DNA from: Microbacterium lacus
GTDB lineage: Bacteria > Actinomycetota > Actinomycetes > Actinomycetales > Microbacteriaceae
Assembly (NCBI RefSeq): GCF_039531105.1
Contig: NZ_BAAAPK010000001.1
Span: 1,736,001 to 1,800,000 of the forward strand
Length of the DNA stretch: 64,000 nucleotides
Direction: 5' to 3'
Shown: piece by piece, positions 9,810 to 17,412 of the stretch
Layout of the letters: each line of letters opens with the position of its first letter
Position numbering within the stretch: the stretch's first letter is position 1
Made by a program: the position numbers and the translations under genes
The notes under the pieces: model-generated
The model's input: the letters and a program-made list of their open reading frames with translations, nothing else
What the model was told of the DNA's origin: nothing
Database searches by the model: none

Positions 9810-10618
9810 GCGTCTTCGACCACGGTCCGGCGATCCTGTTCTGTCCGGCCGACCGCCCGGAAAGGTTCGGCAAAGCGCTCGAGCGTGCGGACGCGGTGAT
9901 CCTCGACCTCGAGGACGCCGTCGCACCGTCGGCGAAGGTCGCCGCGCGCGGCGCACTGATCGAGTCCGAGCTCGACCCGGATCGGGTGATCGTCCGGGTC
10001 AACCCGCCGGGCACCGACGCCTTCGTCGCCGACCTCGCGACGCTGTCGCAGACCGACTACCGCACCGTCATGGTCGCGAAGGCGGAGAGCGTGAAGCAGC
10101 TCCGCGACATCGACGGGCGGTTCTCGATCATCGCGCTGTGCGAGACAGCGCGTGGCGTCGCCGCGGCGGAGAAGTTCGCCGCGCACGATCAGGTCTCGGG
10201 CCTGATGTGGGGTGCGGAGGATCTCGTGGCGAGCCTGGGCGGGACGGGCAGCCGCAAGCCCAACGGTCGCTACCGCGACATCGCCCGCCATGCCCGCGCG
10301 CGTGTCCTGCTCGCGGCGGGAGCGCGCGGGAAGGCTGCGATCGATGCGGTGCACCTGGACATCGCCGAGACGAAGCGCCTGAGGATCGAGGCGACCGATG
10401 CCGCGGCATCCGGATTCACCGCGACAGCCTGCATCCACCCGAGCCAGGTCGGCATCATCCGCGCGGCGTATCGACCGGATGACGCCGCCGTGGCATGGGC
10501 GCGCGGCGTCCTCTCCGCCGCGCGGACCGAGCGCGGTGTGTTCACCTACGAGGGGCGCATGGTGGACGAACCGGTGCTCCGGCACGCCCGCGCCACCCTC
10601 GCGCGGTCCGGGGACTGA
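9806..10618 (+). CDS. citE: CitE-like beta-hydroxyacyl-CoA lyase
   Basis: 270-residue HpcH/HpaI-CitE family lyase, a Mg-dependent TIM barrel. Visible motifs are AVILDLEDAV (metal/acid residues), LMWGAEDLVASLGG and the C-terminal CIHPSQVGIIRAAY. The M. tuberculosis orthologue Rv2498c cleaves (R)-HMG-CoA to acetyl-CoA and acetoacetate and also citramalyl-CoA to acetyl-CoA and pyruvate. The conserved context supports the same role here; no citrate lyase alpha or gamma subunits are present, so it is not a citrate lyase. GTG start overlaps the MaoC stop (GTGA). The operon ends here, converging on the next gene within six bases. Confidence 0.88.
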   Translation: MSVFDHGPAILFCPADRPERFGKALERADAVILDLEDAVAPSAKVAARGALIESELDPDRVIVRVNPPGTDAFVADLATLSQTDYRTVMVAKAESVKQLRDIDGRFSIIALCETARGVAAAEKFAAHDQVSGLMWGAEDLVASLGGTGSRKPNGRYRDIARHARARVLLAAGARGKAAIDAVHLDIAETKRLRIEATDAAASGFTATACIHPSQVGIIRAAYRPDDAAVAWARGVLSAARTERGVFTYEGRMVDEPVLRHARATLARSGD

Positions 10619-10624
10619 GCCGGC

Positions 10625-11218
10625 TCACGCGGTCTGCGCGTACGACACGAGGCGCAGGCGCTCGCGCTCGTAGAGCACCGTGTACGCCGATCCGTTCGGC
10701 AGGCGCTCGCCGACCGGCGGGAGTTCGCCGCCCGTGGCGTGGCGCAGCAGTTCGCGGATCATCGCACCGTGCGTGACGACGATGACGGATGCCGCCGCCG
10801 GAGCGGTCGCGCGACGTACGTCCCGCACAACCTGATCGAGGGCGCGCAGGCCCCGGCGTCGCAGCTGCGGCCACGGTTCCGCGCCGGGGATCTCGGCGCT
10901 GTGCCAGTCGCCCCACCGTCGGATGAACTCCTCGGCCGCCACGCCCTCCGCCTCGCCGTACGAGCGCTCGCGCAGCCCTTGGTAGGCCGGGCCCACTTCG
11001 ACTCCGATCTCGTCCGCGATGATCTGCGCGGTTTCGCGGGCGCGGGACAGATCGCTGGAGACGACGATCGGCTCTCCAGCCGCTCCGCGCAGCGCCGCAC
11101 CCGTCTCGCGGGCCTGAGCGCGGCCGGTGTCGTTCAGCGGGATGTCGGTGGCGCCCTGGATCCGCCGGTCGCGGTTCCAGTCCGTTTCGCCGTGTCGGAC
11201 GAGGATCAGCTGGGTCAC
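10625..11218 (-). CDS. Histidine phosphatase family protein (phosphoglycerate mutase-like)
   Basis: 197-residue histidine-acid phosphatase. The N-terminal VRHGETDWNRDRRIQG carries the phosphorylated histidine H9, and VVTHGAMIRELLRH carries the second histidine; ERSYGEAEG holds the acidic residue. It hydrolyses small phosphate esters; the substrate is unknown. Real glycolytic dPGM is longer (about 250), so a broad phosphatase (cobC/phosphatase-like) is more likely. GTG start has no Shine-Dalgarno; a TAGGCT -10 box six bases upstream suggests a leaderless message. Confidence 0.87.
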   Translation of the reverse strand: MTQLILVRHGETDWNRDRRIQGATDIPLNDTGRAQARETGAALRGAAGEPIVVSSDLSRARETAQIIADEIGVEVGPAYQGLRERSYGEAEGVAAEEFIRRWGDWHSAEIPGAEPWPQLRRRGLRALDQVVRDVRRATAPAAASVIVVTHGAMIRELLRHATGGELPPVGERLPNGSAYTVLYERERLRLVSYAQTA

Positions 11219-11224
11219 CGTTCG

Positions 11225-11230
11225 AGCCTA
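11225..11230 (-). promoter_or_regulatory. Leaderless -10 box TAGGCT
   Basis: TAGGCT ends six bases before the GTG of the histidine phosphatase at 11218, so transcription would begin at the start codon. No convincing -35. Confidence 0.6.
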
Positions 11231-11262
11231 GGCGGGTGATCCGGGGAGAACGCCGGACGGTC

Positions 11263-12114
11263 TCAGCTGAGAGGGGGCAGGGTCTCGGCGAGGGTGTGCA
11301 GGACATCGCTCGCACCCGCGTCGATCTTGACCGTGGCCCGACGGTCCGCCCGGGTCTCGCCGCGGTTCACGATCACGATCGGCAGCCGCCGCCGCCGCGC
11401 GCGCTCGAGCAGGCGGATGCCGGAGTTGACCACGAGCGAGGAACCGGCGATCAGCAGGGCATCGCTCGTACGGACGAGCTGTTCGGCCTCGCGGAACTTC
11501 TCCGCCGGGATGAACTCGCCGAAGAACACGACGTCGGGCTTCAGCATCCCTCCGCACACCGTGCACGCCGGGATCCGGAATCCCGCCGTGCTCTCGGGCA
11601 GCACGTCGCCGTCGGGTCCGAGTGCGACGCTCTCGGGCACCGAGATCCAGGGGTTGTCGGTCTCGACGCGCTCGGCGAGGTCGCGGCGGTCGAAGACCTG
11701 ACCGCAGTGCGTGCAGAAGACCCGGCGCATCGTTCCGTGCAGCTCCACCACCCGTCGACTGCCCGCTCGCACATGCAGACCGTCCACGTTCTGCGTGATG
11801 ATCCCGGAGGCGATCCCGCGCGATTCGAGGGTCGCAAGGGCTCGGTGGCCGGGGTTGGGGTCGGCGGCCGCGAAAACCCGCCAGCCCAGATGACTGCCCA
11901 CCCAGTAGCGGCGGCGGGCATCCTCACTGGCCAGGAACTGCTCGACGGTCATCGGGGTGCGCACCGGCGCGCCGCGCCCACGGTAGTCGGGGATGCCGGA
12001 ATCGGTGGAGACGCCGGCGCCGGTGAGGATCGCTATGCGTCGGCCGGTCAGGGCGTCCACGGCGGCGGCGATCGATGCGGCGGTGGCGGCATCCTGCTCC
12101 GGCATGGTCTGCAT
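11263..12114 (-). CDS. cobB: NAD-dependent protein deacylase, sirtuin (Sir2 family)
   Basis: 283-residue sirtuin. The NAD-binding motif GAGVSTDSGIPDYRG is at about 32-46, TQNVDGLH at about 108-114, and the catalytic histidine is H126 in ELHGT. A Cys4 zinc site is formed by CTHC (about 134-137) and CTVC further on. It removes acyl groups from lysines of metabolic enzymes such as acetyl-CoA synthetase, giving nicotinamide and O-acyl-ADP-ribose. Start chosen at 12114 because a strong GAGGGGGTGAG site precedes it; the frame is open to 12195 without such a site. A TACACT -10-like hexamer lies about 35 bases upstream. Confidence 0.92.
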   Translation of the reverse strand: MQTMPEQDAATAASIAAAVDALTGRRIAILTGAGVSTDSGIPDYRGRGAPVRTPMTVEQFLASEDARRRYWVGSHLGWRVFAAADPNPGHRALATLESRGIASGIITQNVDGLHVRAGSRRVVELHGTMRRVFCTHCGQVFDRRDLAERVETDNPWISVPESVALGPDGDVLPESTAGFRIPACTVCGGMLKPDVVFFGEFIPAEKFREAEQLVRTSDALLIAGSSLVVNSGIRLLERARRRRLPIVIVNRGETRADRRATVKIDAGASDVLHTLAETLPPLS

Positions 12115-12247
12115 CCGCTCACCCCCTCGCGTCCGGTCCGTGCTCAGAGTGTAGGCGGCGCGGTTTACCGGCATGTTACGGGCCGTGCGCCGCACCCGGG
12201 GATGCGAGAGTGGGGAGGTTCCCCGGCAGGCGATCAGAAGGAGTGCC

Positions 12248-13057
12248 GTGCAGGTCCATCAGATCGTCGATCCCGCCGACGAGCGCCTCGTCGACTACCG
12301 TGACCTGACCGACGTCGCGCTCCGGCGCGTGCTCGAGCCCGCCGGGGGTCTGTACATCGCGGAGTCTGCCAAAGTGATCGCCCGGGCCGTCGCGGCGGGT
12401 CACCGTCCGCGGTCCGTCCTGCTGCAGGAGAAGTGGCTGCCCGAGATCGCGGACGTGCTCAGCGGTCTGGACGTGCCGGTGTTCGTCGTCCCGTCCGACG
12501 TCGCCGAGGCTCTGACGGGCTACGCGGTGCATCGCGGTGCTCTCGCGGCGATGCACCGGCCCGTGTTGCGTGCGGTCGCGGATGTCCTGGACGGCGCACG
12601 CACGGTCGTGATCCTCGATGACATCGTCGACCACACGAACGTCGGCGCGGCCTTTCGCAGCGCCGCCGCGCTGGGGGCGGATGCCGTGCTCATCTCTCCG
12701 AGGTGCGCCGATCCGCTCTACCGGCGCAGCGTACGAGTCAGCATGGGGACCGTCTTCCAGGTTCCGTGGACGAGGCTGCCGGAGTGGCGCGAGGCGGGAG
12801 GCATCCTCAGCGGCCTGGGATTCCACCTCGCGGCGCTCGCGCTCGACGAGGGTGCGGTGTCGCTGGAGGACTTCGCCGCGTCCCGGCCGGAACGCGTCGC
12901 CGTCCTCCTCGGCGCGGAGGGGGACGGGCTGACGCGCCGAGCGCTGGCTGCGGCCGACACGATCGTCACGATTCCGATGGCCGGAGGCGTGGATTCGCTC
13001 AATGTCGCCGCGGCCGGCGCCGTCGCGCTCTGGGCGCTGCGGGAGCAGCACCCGTAG
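12248..13057 (+). CDS. SpoU/TrmH-family RNA 2'-O-methyltransferase
   Basis: 269-residue SPOUT methyltransferase with an N-terminal substrate-binding domain and the knotted SAM domain: motif 1 HTNVGAAFRSAAALG, motif 2 LLGAEGDGL, motif 3 IPMAGGVDSLNVAAAGAVA. It methylates ribose 2'-OH of a tRNA or rRNA nucleotide; the target cannot be assigned. GTG at 12248 follows AGAAGGAG by five bases; an upstream in-frame start at 12173 lacks a ribosome site. Its last codons lie within the first unit of a 32-bp tandem repeat, so the ALREQHP tail is encoded by repeat DNA. Confidence 0.9.
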   Translation: MQVHQIVDPADERLVDYRDLTDVALRRVLEPAGGLYIAESAKVIARAVAAGHRPRSVLLQEKWLPEIADVLSGLDVPVFVVPSDVAEALTGYAVHRGALAAMHRPVLRAVADVLDGARTVVILDDIVDHTNVGAAFRSAAALGADAVLISPRCADPLYRRSVRVSMGTVFQVPWTRLPEWREAGGILSGLGFHLAALALDEGAVSLEDFAASRPERVAVLLGAEGDGLTRRALAAADTIVTIPMAGGVDSLNVAAAGAVALWALREQHP

Positions 13058-13108
13058 GACTCCAGGCGCTGCGGGAGCAGCACCGCTGGGGCTCCAGGCG
13101 CTGCGGGG
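13033..13108. repeat. 32-bp tandem repeat, 2.4 copies, over the 3' end of the methyltransferase
   Basis: Two full 32-bp units (13033-13064 and 13065-13096) and a 12-base partial third share GGCGCTGCGGGAGCAGCACC at their start and GGCTCCA or GGACTCCA at their end. The first unit contains the TAG stop of the methyltransferase gene. Units differ at only a few positions. Confidence 0.9.
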
Positions 13109-13111
13109 TTC

Positions 13112-13969
13112 TCAAGCCTCTTCGCCGATTTCGGCCGTCGGGTCCTTCGCGGGCGCGAGCGTCGTGACGGGCAACGGTGCGGGGCGCTTCGCGGTGATCG
13201 CGTCACCGGACGATTCGTGGCGCACCCTGCGCAGCACCCACGGGACGAAGTGGGTCCGCGCCCACACGAAGTCCTCCGTGCGCGCGGCACGCCACGTGCG
13301 CACCGGGAGCGGGTCGGGCTGCATCGGCTGCAGGTCGTTCGGCACGTTCAGGGCCCGCAGCACCATGCGCGCGACTTCGTGGTGGCCGAGGGAGTTGTAG
13401 TGCAGGCGGTCGGGGTCGAAGAAGCGCGGGTCCTGCACTTCCTTCAGCGCCCACTGGTCGGCGACGATGCAGTCGTACCGATCCGCGATCGCGCGGATGT
13501 TCTCGTTGTAGATCGCGACCTTTCCGCGGAATCCGCGGAACACGGGTGTGAAGTTCGTGTCGATCCCGGTGAAGACCACGAGGGTCGCGCCGTCCCGCCC
13601 CAGTCGCACCACGGCGTCCTCGAACTGGGCCGAGATTTCGTCGGGGTCGGTGCCGGGGCGGATGACGTCGTTGCCGCCGGCGGAGAACGTGATGAGGTCG
13701 GGTTTGAGCTCGAGCGCGGCATCCACCTGCCCCGCCACGATCTGGGCGATGAGCTTGCCGCGGACGGCGAGGTTCGCGTACGCGAAGTCATCGACCTGCT
13801 GCGAGAGGACTTCGGCCACACGATCGGCCCAGCCGCGGTGCCCGCCCGGCGAGCCGGGTTCGGGGTCTCCGATGCCCTCGGTGAACGAGTCGCCGAGCGC
13901 GACGAACCGTCGCCAGGGATGATGGCCGAGATTCGTGATCTCGGGGGTCTGATCGTCGCTTGTGGGCAT
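13112..13969 (-). CDS. SGNH/GDSL-family hydrolase
   Basis: 285-residue SGNH hydrolase (esterase or lipase fold). Block I GDSFTEG carries the nucleophile S28, block II has the conserved Gly in NLAVRGK, block III is GGNDV, and block V DRLHYNSLGHH supplies the Asp-His. No signal peptide or membrane segment, so cytosolic. A C-terminal extension of about 60 residues, basic and Trp-rich, resembles that of the second SGNH gene at 45384, suggesting paralogues. ATG 13969 has GAGGAAG upstream. Substrate unknown. Confidence 0.87.
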   Translation of the reverse strand: MPTSDDQTPEITNLGHHPWRRFVALGDSFTEGIGDPEPGSPGGHRGWADRVAEVLSQQVDDFAYANLAVRGKLIAQIVAGQVDAALELKPDLITFSAGGNDVIRPGTDPDEISAQFEDAVVRLGRDGATLVVFTGIDTNFTPVFRGFRGKVAIYNENIRAIADRYDCIVADQWALKEVQDPRFFDPDRLHYNSLGHHEVARMVLRALNVPNDLQPMQPDPLPVRTWRAARTEDFVWARTHFVPWVLRRVRHESSGDAITAKRPAPLPVTTLAPAKDPTAEIGEEA

Positions 13970-14105
13970 CGGTCTTCCTCGCTTCGTGATCATCACGAGG
14001 CTATCGCGCCCCCACCCCGCCCACCGATCCGAAGATGTCGTGCGGGTCGTCTATCGTGGTCACTCGTCGTGTCGACCGGCGGTCCGGTCCGGGGAGGAGG
14101 GTGTT

Positions 14106-15947
14106 GTGGACGAAGACGCCCTTCTCGAAGCCCCCGGCCCGCACCTGGGCAGCTTCGCCGCCGAGCATCTGTCTCCGTCCTACCCGCAGCGGGCGCCCTG
14201 GGGAACGGCGGGGCGCCTCCGGGCGTGGCAGGCGGAGGCACTCGATCTGTACTTCGGACTCGACGGGCCCGACGGGGTGGGCTCGGGCCCGCGGGACTTC
14301 CTCGCGGCGGCGACCCCGGGCGCCGGCAAGACCACGTTCGCGCTGCGTCTCGCGACCGAGCTGCTGCGCCGGCGGGTGATCGATCGCATCGTCGTCGTTG
14401 CGCCGACGGAGCATCTGAAGACCCAGTGGGCCGACGCCGCGGCGCGCGTGTCGCTGCGACTGGATCCCGTGTTCAGCAATCGCCACGTCGCGCCGGCGCG
14501 TCACTATCACGGCATCGCGGTGACGTATGCGCAGGTCGCCGTCAAGGCGTCCGTGCACCAGCGGGTGACGGAGGACGCCCGCACGCTCGTGATCCTCGAC
14601 GAGGTCCATCACGGCGGTGACGCGCTCAGCTGGGGCGAGGCGCTCCGAGAGGCGTACGGGCGTGCCACGCGCCGGCTCCTGCTGTCGGGGACCCCGTTCC
14701 GCAGCGACACGGCTCCCATCCCGTTCGTGGAGTATCTGCCCGACGAGAAGGGCATCCGGCTCTCCCGCACCGACTACAGCTACGGCTACGGGCGCGCGCT
14801 CGCCGACGGCGTCGTGCGACCCGTCATGTTCCTCGTCTATGCGGGCCAGATGCGGTGGCGCACCCGGACGGGCGACGAGATGGAGGCGCGGCTCGGGCAG
14901 GACAACACGAAGGACATCACCGCGCAGGCGTGGCGGACGGCGCTGGATCCGGAGGGGGAGTGGATCCCCGCGGTGCTCCGCTCGGCGGATCGACGGCTGA
15001 GCGAAGTGCGCGAGCAGGTTCCGGATGCCGGTGGGCTCGTGATCGCGACCGATCAGACCGCGGCCCGCGCGTACGCCGCGATCCTCGAGGAGGTCAGCGG
15101 AGAGGCGCCCACCGTCGTGCTCTCCGACGAAGCCGAGGCCTCGGGGCGCATCGAGGCGTTCGCGCAGGGTTCGTCCCGCTGGATGGTCGCGGTGCGCATG
15201 GTCTCCGAAGGCGTCGACGTCCCGCGCCTTTCGGTGGGCGTGTACGCGACGTCCGCCTCGACGCCGCTGTTCTTCGCGCAGGCGATCGGCCGCTTCGTCC
15301 GGGCGCGTCGGCGCGGCGAGACGGCGAGCATCTTCCTTCCGCACGTGCCGCAGCTCCTCGCGCTCGCGGGAGAGATGGAGCGGCAGCGCGACCACGCCCT
15401 GGACCGTGACGGCGGCGGCGAGGACGAAGGGGGGCTGGACGAGGACGCGATGGATGCCGCGGAGCGCGAGGAATCGGCATCCGACGCCCTGACGTACGAG
15501 TTCACGTACCAGGCGCTCGGCTCCGTCGCGCATTTCGACCGCGTCCTGTACGACGGTCGCGAGTTCGGCGAGCTGGCTGTCCCCGGGACACCCGAGGAGG
15601 AGGAGTTCCTCGGGCTGCCCGGACTCCTCGAGCCCGAGCACGTGCACGAGCTTCTGCAGCAGCGCCAGTCGCGCCAGAGCCGGCACCGTCGGGCGCGGGA
15701 GGCGCGCGAGGGGGCGGGCCAGACCACGGATCAGCCCGCCCCACCGGCCGCGCTGCATCGCACGCTCAAAGAGCAGAGACAGCTGCTGAACAGCCTCGTC
15801 GGGCTGTACGCGCGGCAGAGCGGTGACCCGCACGGCATGGTGCACGCCGAACTGCGCCGCGTCTGCGGCGGGCCGGCCGTCTCGCACGCGACGGTGGCGC
15901 AGCTGCAGGCACGCATCGACGTCCTCCGGGCACGCGTCCGGTCCTGA
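14106..15947 (+). CDS. Superfamily 2 DEAD/DEAH-box helicase
   Basis: 613-residue SF2 helicase. Walker A TPGAGKTT (about 70-77), Walker B DEVH (about 165-168), motif III LLLSGTPFR, and a helicase C domain with MVSEGVDVPRLSVGVY and the arginine-finger region AIGRFVRARR. The C-terminal quarter is charged and Gln/Arg-rich, possibly nucleic acid binding. It is of the SSL2-like type common in Actinobacteria, whose role is not established. GTG 14106 was chosen because GGGGAGGAGG ends five bases upstream; the frame is open back to 13962 across the divergent SGNH start. Confidence 0.87.
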   Translation: MDEDALLEAPGPHLGSFAAEHLSPSYPQRAPWGTAGRLRAWQAEALDLYFGLDGPDGVGSGPRDFLAAATPGAGKTTFALRLATELLRRRVIDRIVVVAPTEHLKTQWADAAARVSLRLDPVFSNRHVAPARHYHGIAVTYAQVAVKASVHQRVTEDARTLVILDEVHHGGDALSWGEALREAYGRATRRLLLSGTPFRSDTAPIPFVEYLPDEKGIRLSRTDYSYGYGRALADGVVRPVMFLVYAGQMRWRTRTGDEMEARLGQDNTKDITAQAWRTALDPEGEWIPAVLRSADRRLSEVREQVPDAGGLVIATDQTAARAYAAILEEVSGEAPTVVLSDEAEASGRIEAFAQGSSRWMVAVRMVSEGVDVPRLSVGVYATSASTPLFFAQAIGRFVRARRRGETASIFLPHVPQLLALAGEMERQRDHALDRDGGGEDEGGLDEDAMDAAEREESASDALTYEFTYQALGSVAHFDRVLYDGREFGELAVPGTPEEEEFLGLPGLLEPEHVHELLQQRQSRQSRHRRAREAREGAGQTTDQPAPPAALHRTLKEQRQLLNSLVGLYARQSGDPHGMVHAELRRVCGGPAVSHATVAQLQARIDVLRARVRS

Positions 15948-16070
15948 TCGGGTTCGGCGGGTGTCCGTTCGGAACCCCGAAATGCTGGCAATCCCCGTCT
16001 GGAGGCACGCGCCGGCGCCGCGGCTCATTAGCGTGGAGGGATCCCCGCACCGCAGCCTTTGGAGGCTCTC

Positions 16071-17153
16071 TTGAGCGCGCCCGCACAACCCACCGCGAGA
16101 GATCGTCGCCGGTGGTCGCAATACCTCGTCGACGAGCGCGCCGAGGCGCGCGTGTACCGCGAGCTCGCCGCCCGGAAGGACGGCGAGGAGCGTGAGATCC
16201 TCACGGCGCTCGCCGACGCGGAGGGACGTCACGAGGCGCACTGGCTGCGCCTGCTGGGCGGTGAGCCCGAGCGACTGCCCCGCCCCCACACCGGTACGGT
16301 GCTCCTCGGCTGGATGGCACGGCGGTTCGGGTCGATCTTCGTCCTCGCTCTCGCGCAGAACGCCGAGGCCCGCTCGCCGTACGACGACGAGCCGTTCGCG
16401 ACCGCGACGATGGCAGCGGACGAGAAGATCCACCACGAAGTCGTCCGAGGCCTCGCGGCCCGTGGACGCAGGCGCCTGTCCGGCACATTCCGGGCGGCGG
16501 TGTTCGGCGCGAACGACGGGCTGGTCTCCAATCTCGCCCTCGTGATGGGCATCGGCGCGACCGGGGTCGCGCCGCAGTTCGTGCTCTTCAGCGGCATCGC
16601 GGGTCTGCTCGCCGGAGCGCTGTCGATGGGTGCGGGAGAGTTCGTCTCGGTCCGCTCGCAGCGGGAGCTGCTCGCCGCGACCGAGCCGAACGACTACGCC
16701 GACGCGTCGCTCCCGCACCTGGACCTGGACGCGAACGAGCTGGCGCTCGTCTACCGCACTCGCGGCATGTCCGAGGACGAGGCGCTCGCGAGGGCGCGGC
16801 TCGTGGTCACCGCCGCACAGGAGGGCACGGCCCCGCACGGCGCGCCGCTGGACCCGCCGAGCGACCACGAGCTCGTCGGGGGCGCCTGGAACGCGGCGAT
16901 CTCGAGCTTCCTGTTCTTCGCGTCCGGAGCGATCATCCCGGTGCTGCCGTGGATCTTCGGGCTGTCCGGCTTCGCGGCCGTCGCGACCGCCCTCGTGCTC
17001 GTGGGCATCGCGCTCATGGCCACGGGAGCCATGGTGGGTCTGCTCTCCGGGGGTCCGCCGCTGCGGCGAGCCCTGCGTCAGCTGGCGATCGGCTTCGGCG
17101 CCGCGGCGGTCACGTATGTGCTCGGGTGGATCTTCGGCGTCTCGGTCGGCTGA
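16071..17153 (+). CDS. Ferritin-like/VIT1 fusion metal transporter (Er-VIT type)
   Basis: 360-residue two-part membrane protein. The N-terminal third (about 1-140) is a ferritin/rubrerythrin-like four-helix domain with EGRH and DEKIHHE metal-ligand motifs; the rest is a VIT1/CCC1 domain with about five membrane segments, starting at VFGANDGLVSNLALVMG. Such fusions (MbfA in Bradyrhizobium and Agrobacterium) export iron under iron or peroxide stress; Mn is also possible. Start is TTG 16071, six bases after GGAGG; an in-frame TTG at 16059 lacks a site. Length and domain order are normal for the fused family. Confidence 0.87.
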   Translation: MSAPAQPTARDRRRWSQYLVDERAEARVYRELAARKDGEEREILTALADAEGRHEAHWLRLLGGEPERLPRPHTGTVLLGWMARRFGSIFVLALAQNAEARSPYDDEPFATATMAADEKIHHEVVRGLAARGRRRLSGTFRAAVFGANDGLVSNLALVMGIGATGVAPQFVLFSGIAGLLAGALSMGAGEFVSVRSQRELLAATEPNDYADASLPHLDLDANELALVYRTRGMSEDEALARARLVVTAAQEGTAPHGAPLDPPSDHELVGGAWNAAISSFLFFASGAIIPVLPWIFGLSGFAAVATALVLVGIALMATGAMVGLLSGGPPLRRALRQLAIGFGAAAVTYVLGWIFGVSVG

Positions 17154-17174
17154 GCCCCGGCAGGACGGCCGCTG

Positions 17175-17203
17175 TTTTCAGCCACGGTCGGGAACGTGAT
17201 AAT
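17175..17203 (+). promoter_or_regulatory. Candidate promoter of tRNA-Leu(GAG)
   Basis: TTTTCA at 17175-17180, 17-base spacer, GATAAT at 17198-17203 with an extended TG. It lies 34 bases before the tRNA in an AT-richer patch. Confidence 0.5.
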
Positions 17204-17236
17204 GTCGATCTTCGGTTGGCGACAACCCACACCCAT

Positions 17237-17321
17237 GCGCGGGTGGCGGAATAGGTAGACGCGCTAGCTTGAGGTGCTAGTGCCCGTATAGGGCGTGGGG
17301 GTTCAAGTCCCCCCTCGCGCA
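17237..17321 (+). tRNA. tRNA-Leu (anticodon GAG)
   Basis: 85-nt class II tRNA. The acceptor stem GCGCGGG pairs with CTCGCGC (one G-T pair), the anticodon stem CTAGC/GCTAG encloses TTGAGGT with anticodon GAG reading CUC and CUU, a variable arm TGCCCGTATAGGGCG follows, and the T arm is GGGGG-TTCAAGT-CCCCC. Discriminator A at 17321; CCA is not encoded. A terminator follows at once. Confidence 0.97.
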
Positions 17322-17327
17322 CAGGTC

Positions 17328-17355
17328 GGAAGGCCCCCGGAAACGGGGGCCTTCC
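17328..17355 (+). terminator. Intrinsic terminator after tRNA-Leu(GAG)
   Basis: Perfect 12-bp stem GGAAGGCCCCCG with loop GAAA and the complementary arm, seven bases beyond the tRNA. No long T-tract follows, as usual in this clade. Confidence 0.8.
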
Positions 17356-17399
17356 GCTGTTCCCGCCCTCCTCGGTTCGAGGCTCCCGGCCCGCGCCGG

Positions 17400-17405
17400 T
17401 ACATT
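17400..17405 (+). promoter_or_regulatory. Leaderless -10 box TACATT
   Basis: TACATT ends seven bases before the ATG at 17413 of the M20 peptidase. TTCGAG 18 bases further upstream is a weak -35. Confidence 0.55.
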
Positions 17406-17412
17406 GGTGCGC

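Noticed and set aside
9806..10618. Citrate lyase beta subunit in citrate fermentation with the CitMHS transporter
   Set aside because: No alpha or gamma citrate lyase subunits exist nearby, the gene lies in a leucine operon 34 kb away, and the neighbour order matches the HMG-CoA lyase type.
13033..13108. Possible CRISPR-like array
   Set aside because: Only 2.4 directly adjacent copies without spacers; it is a plain tandem repeat.
14001..16868. 955-residue open frame on the minus strand
   Set aside because: It lies antisense to the helicase and ferritin-VIT genes, is rich in Arg/Gly/Leu as high-GC shadows are, and shows no domain motif.
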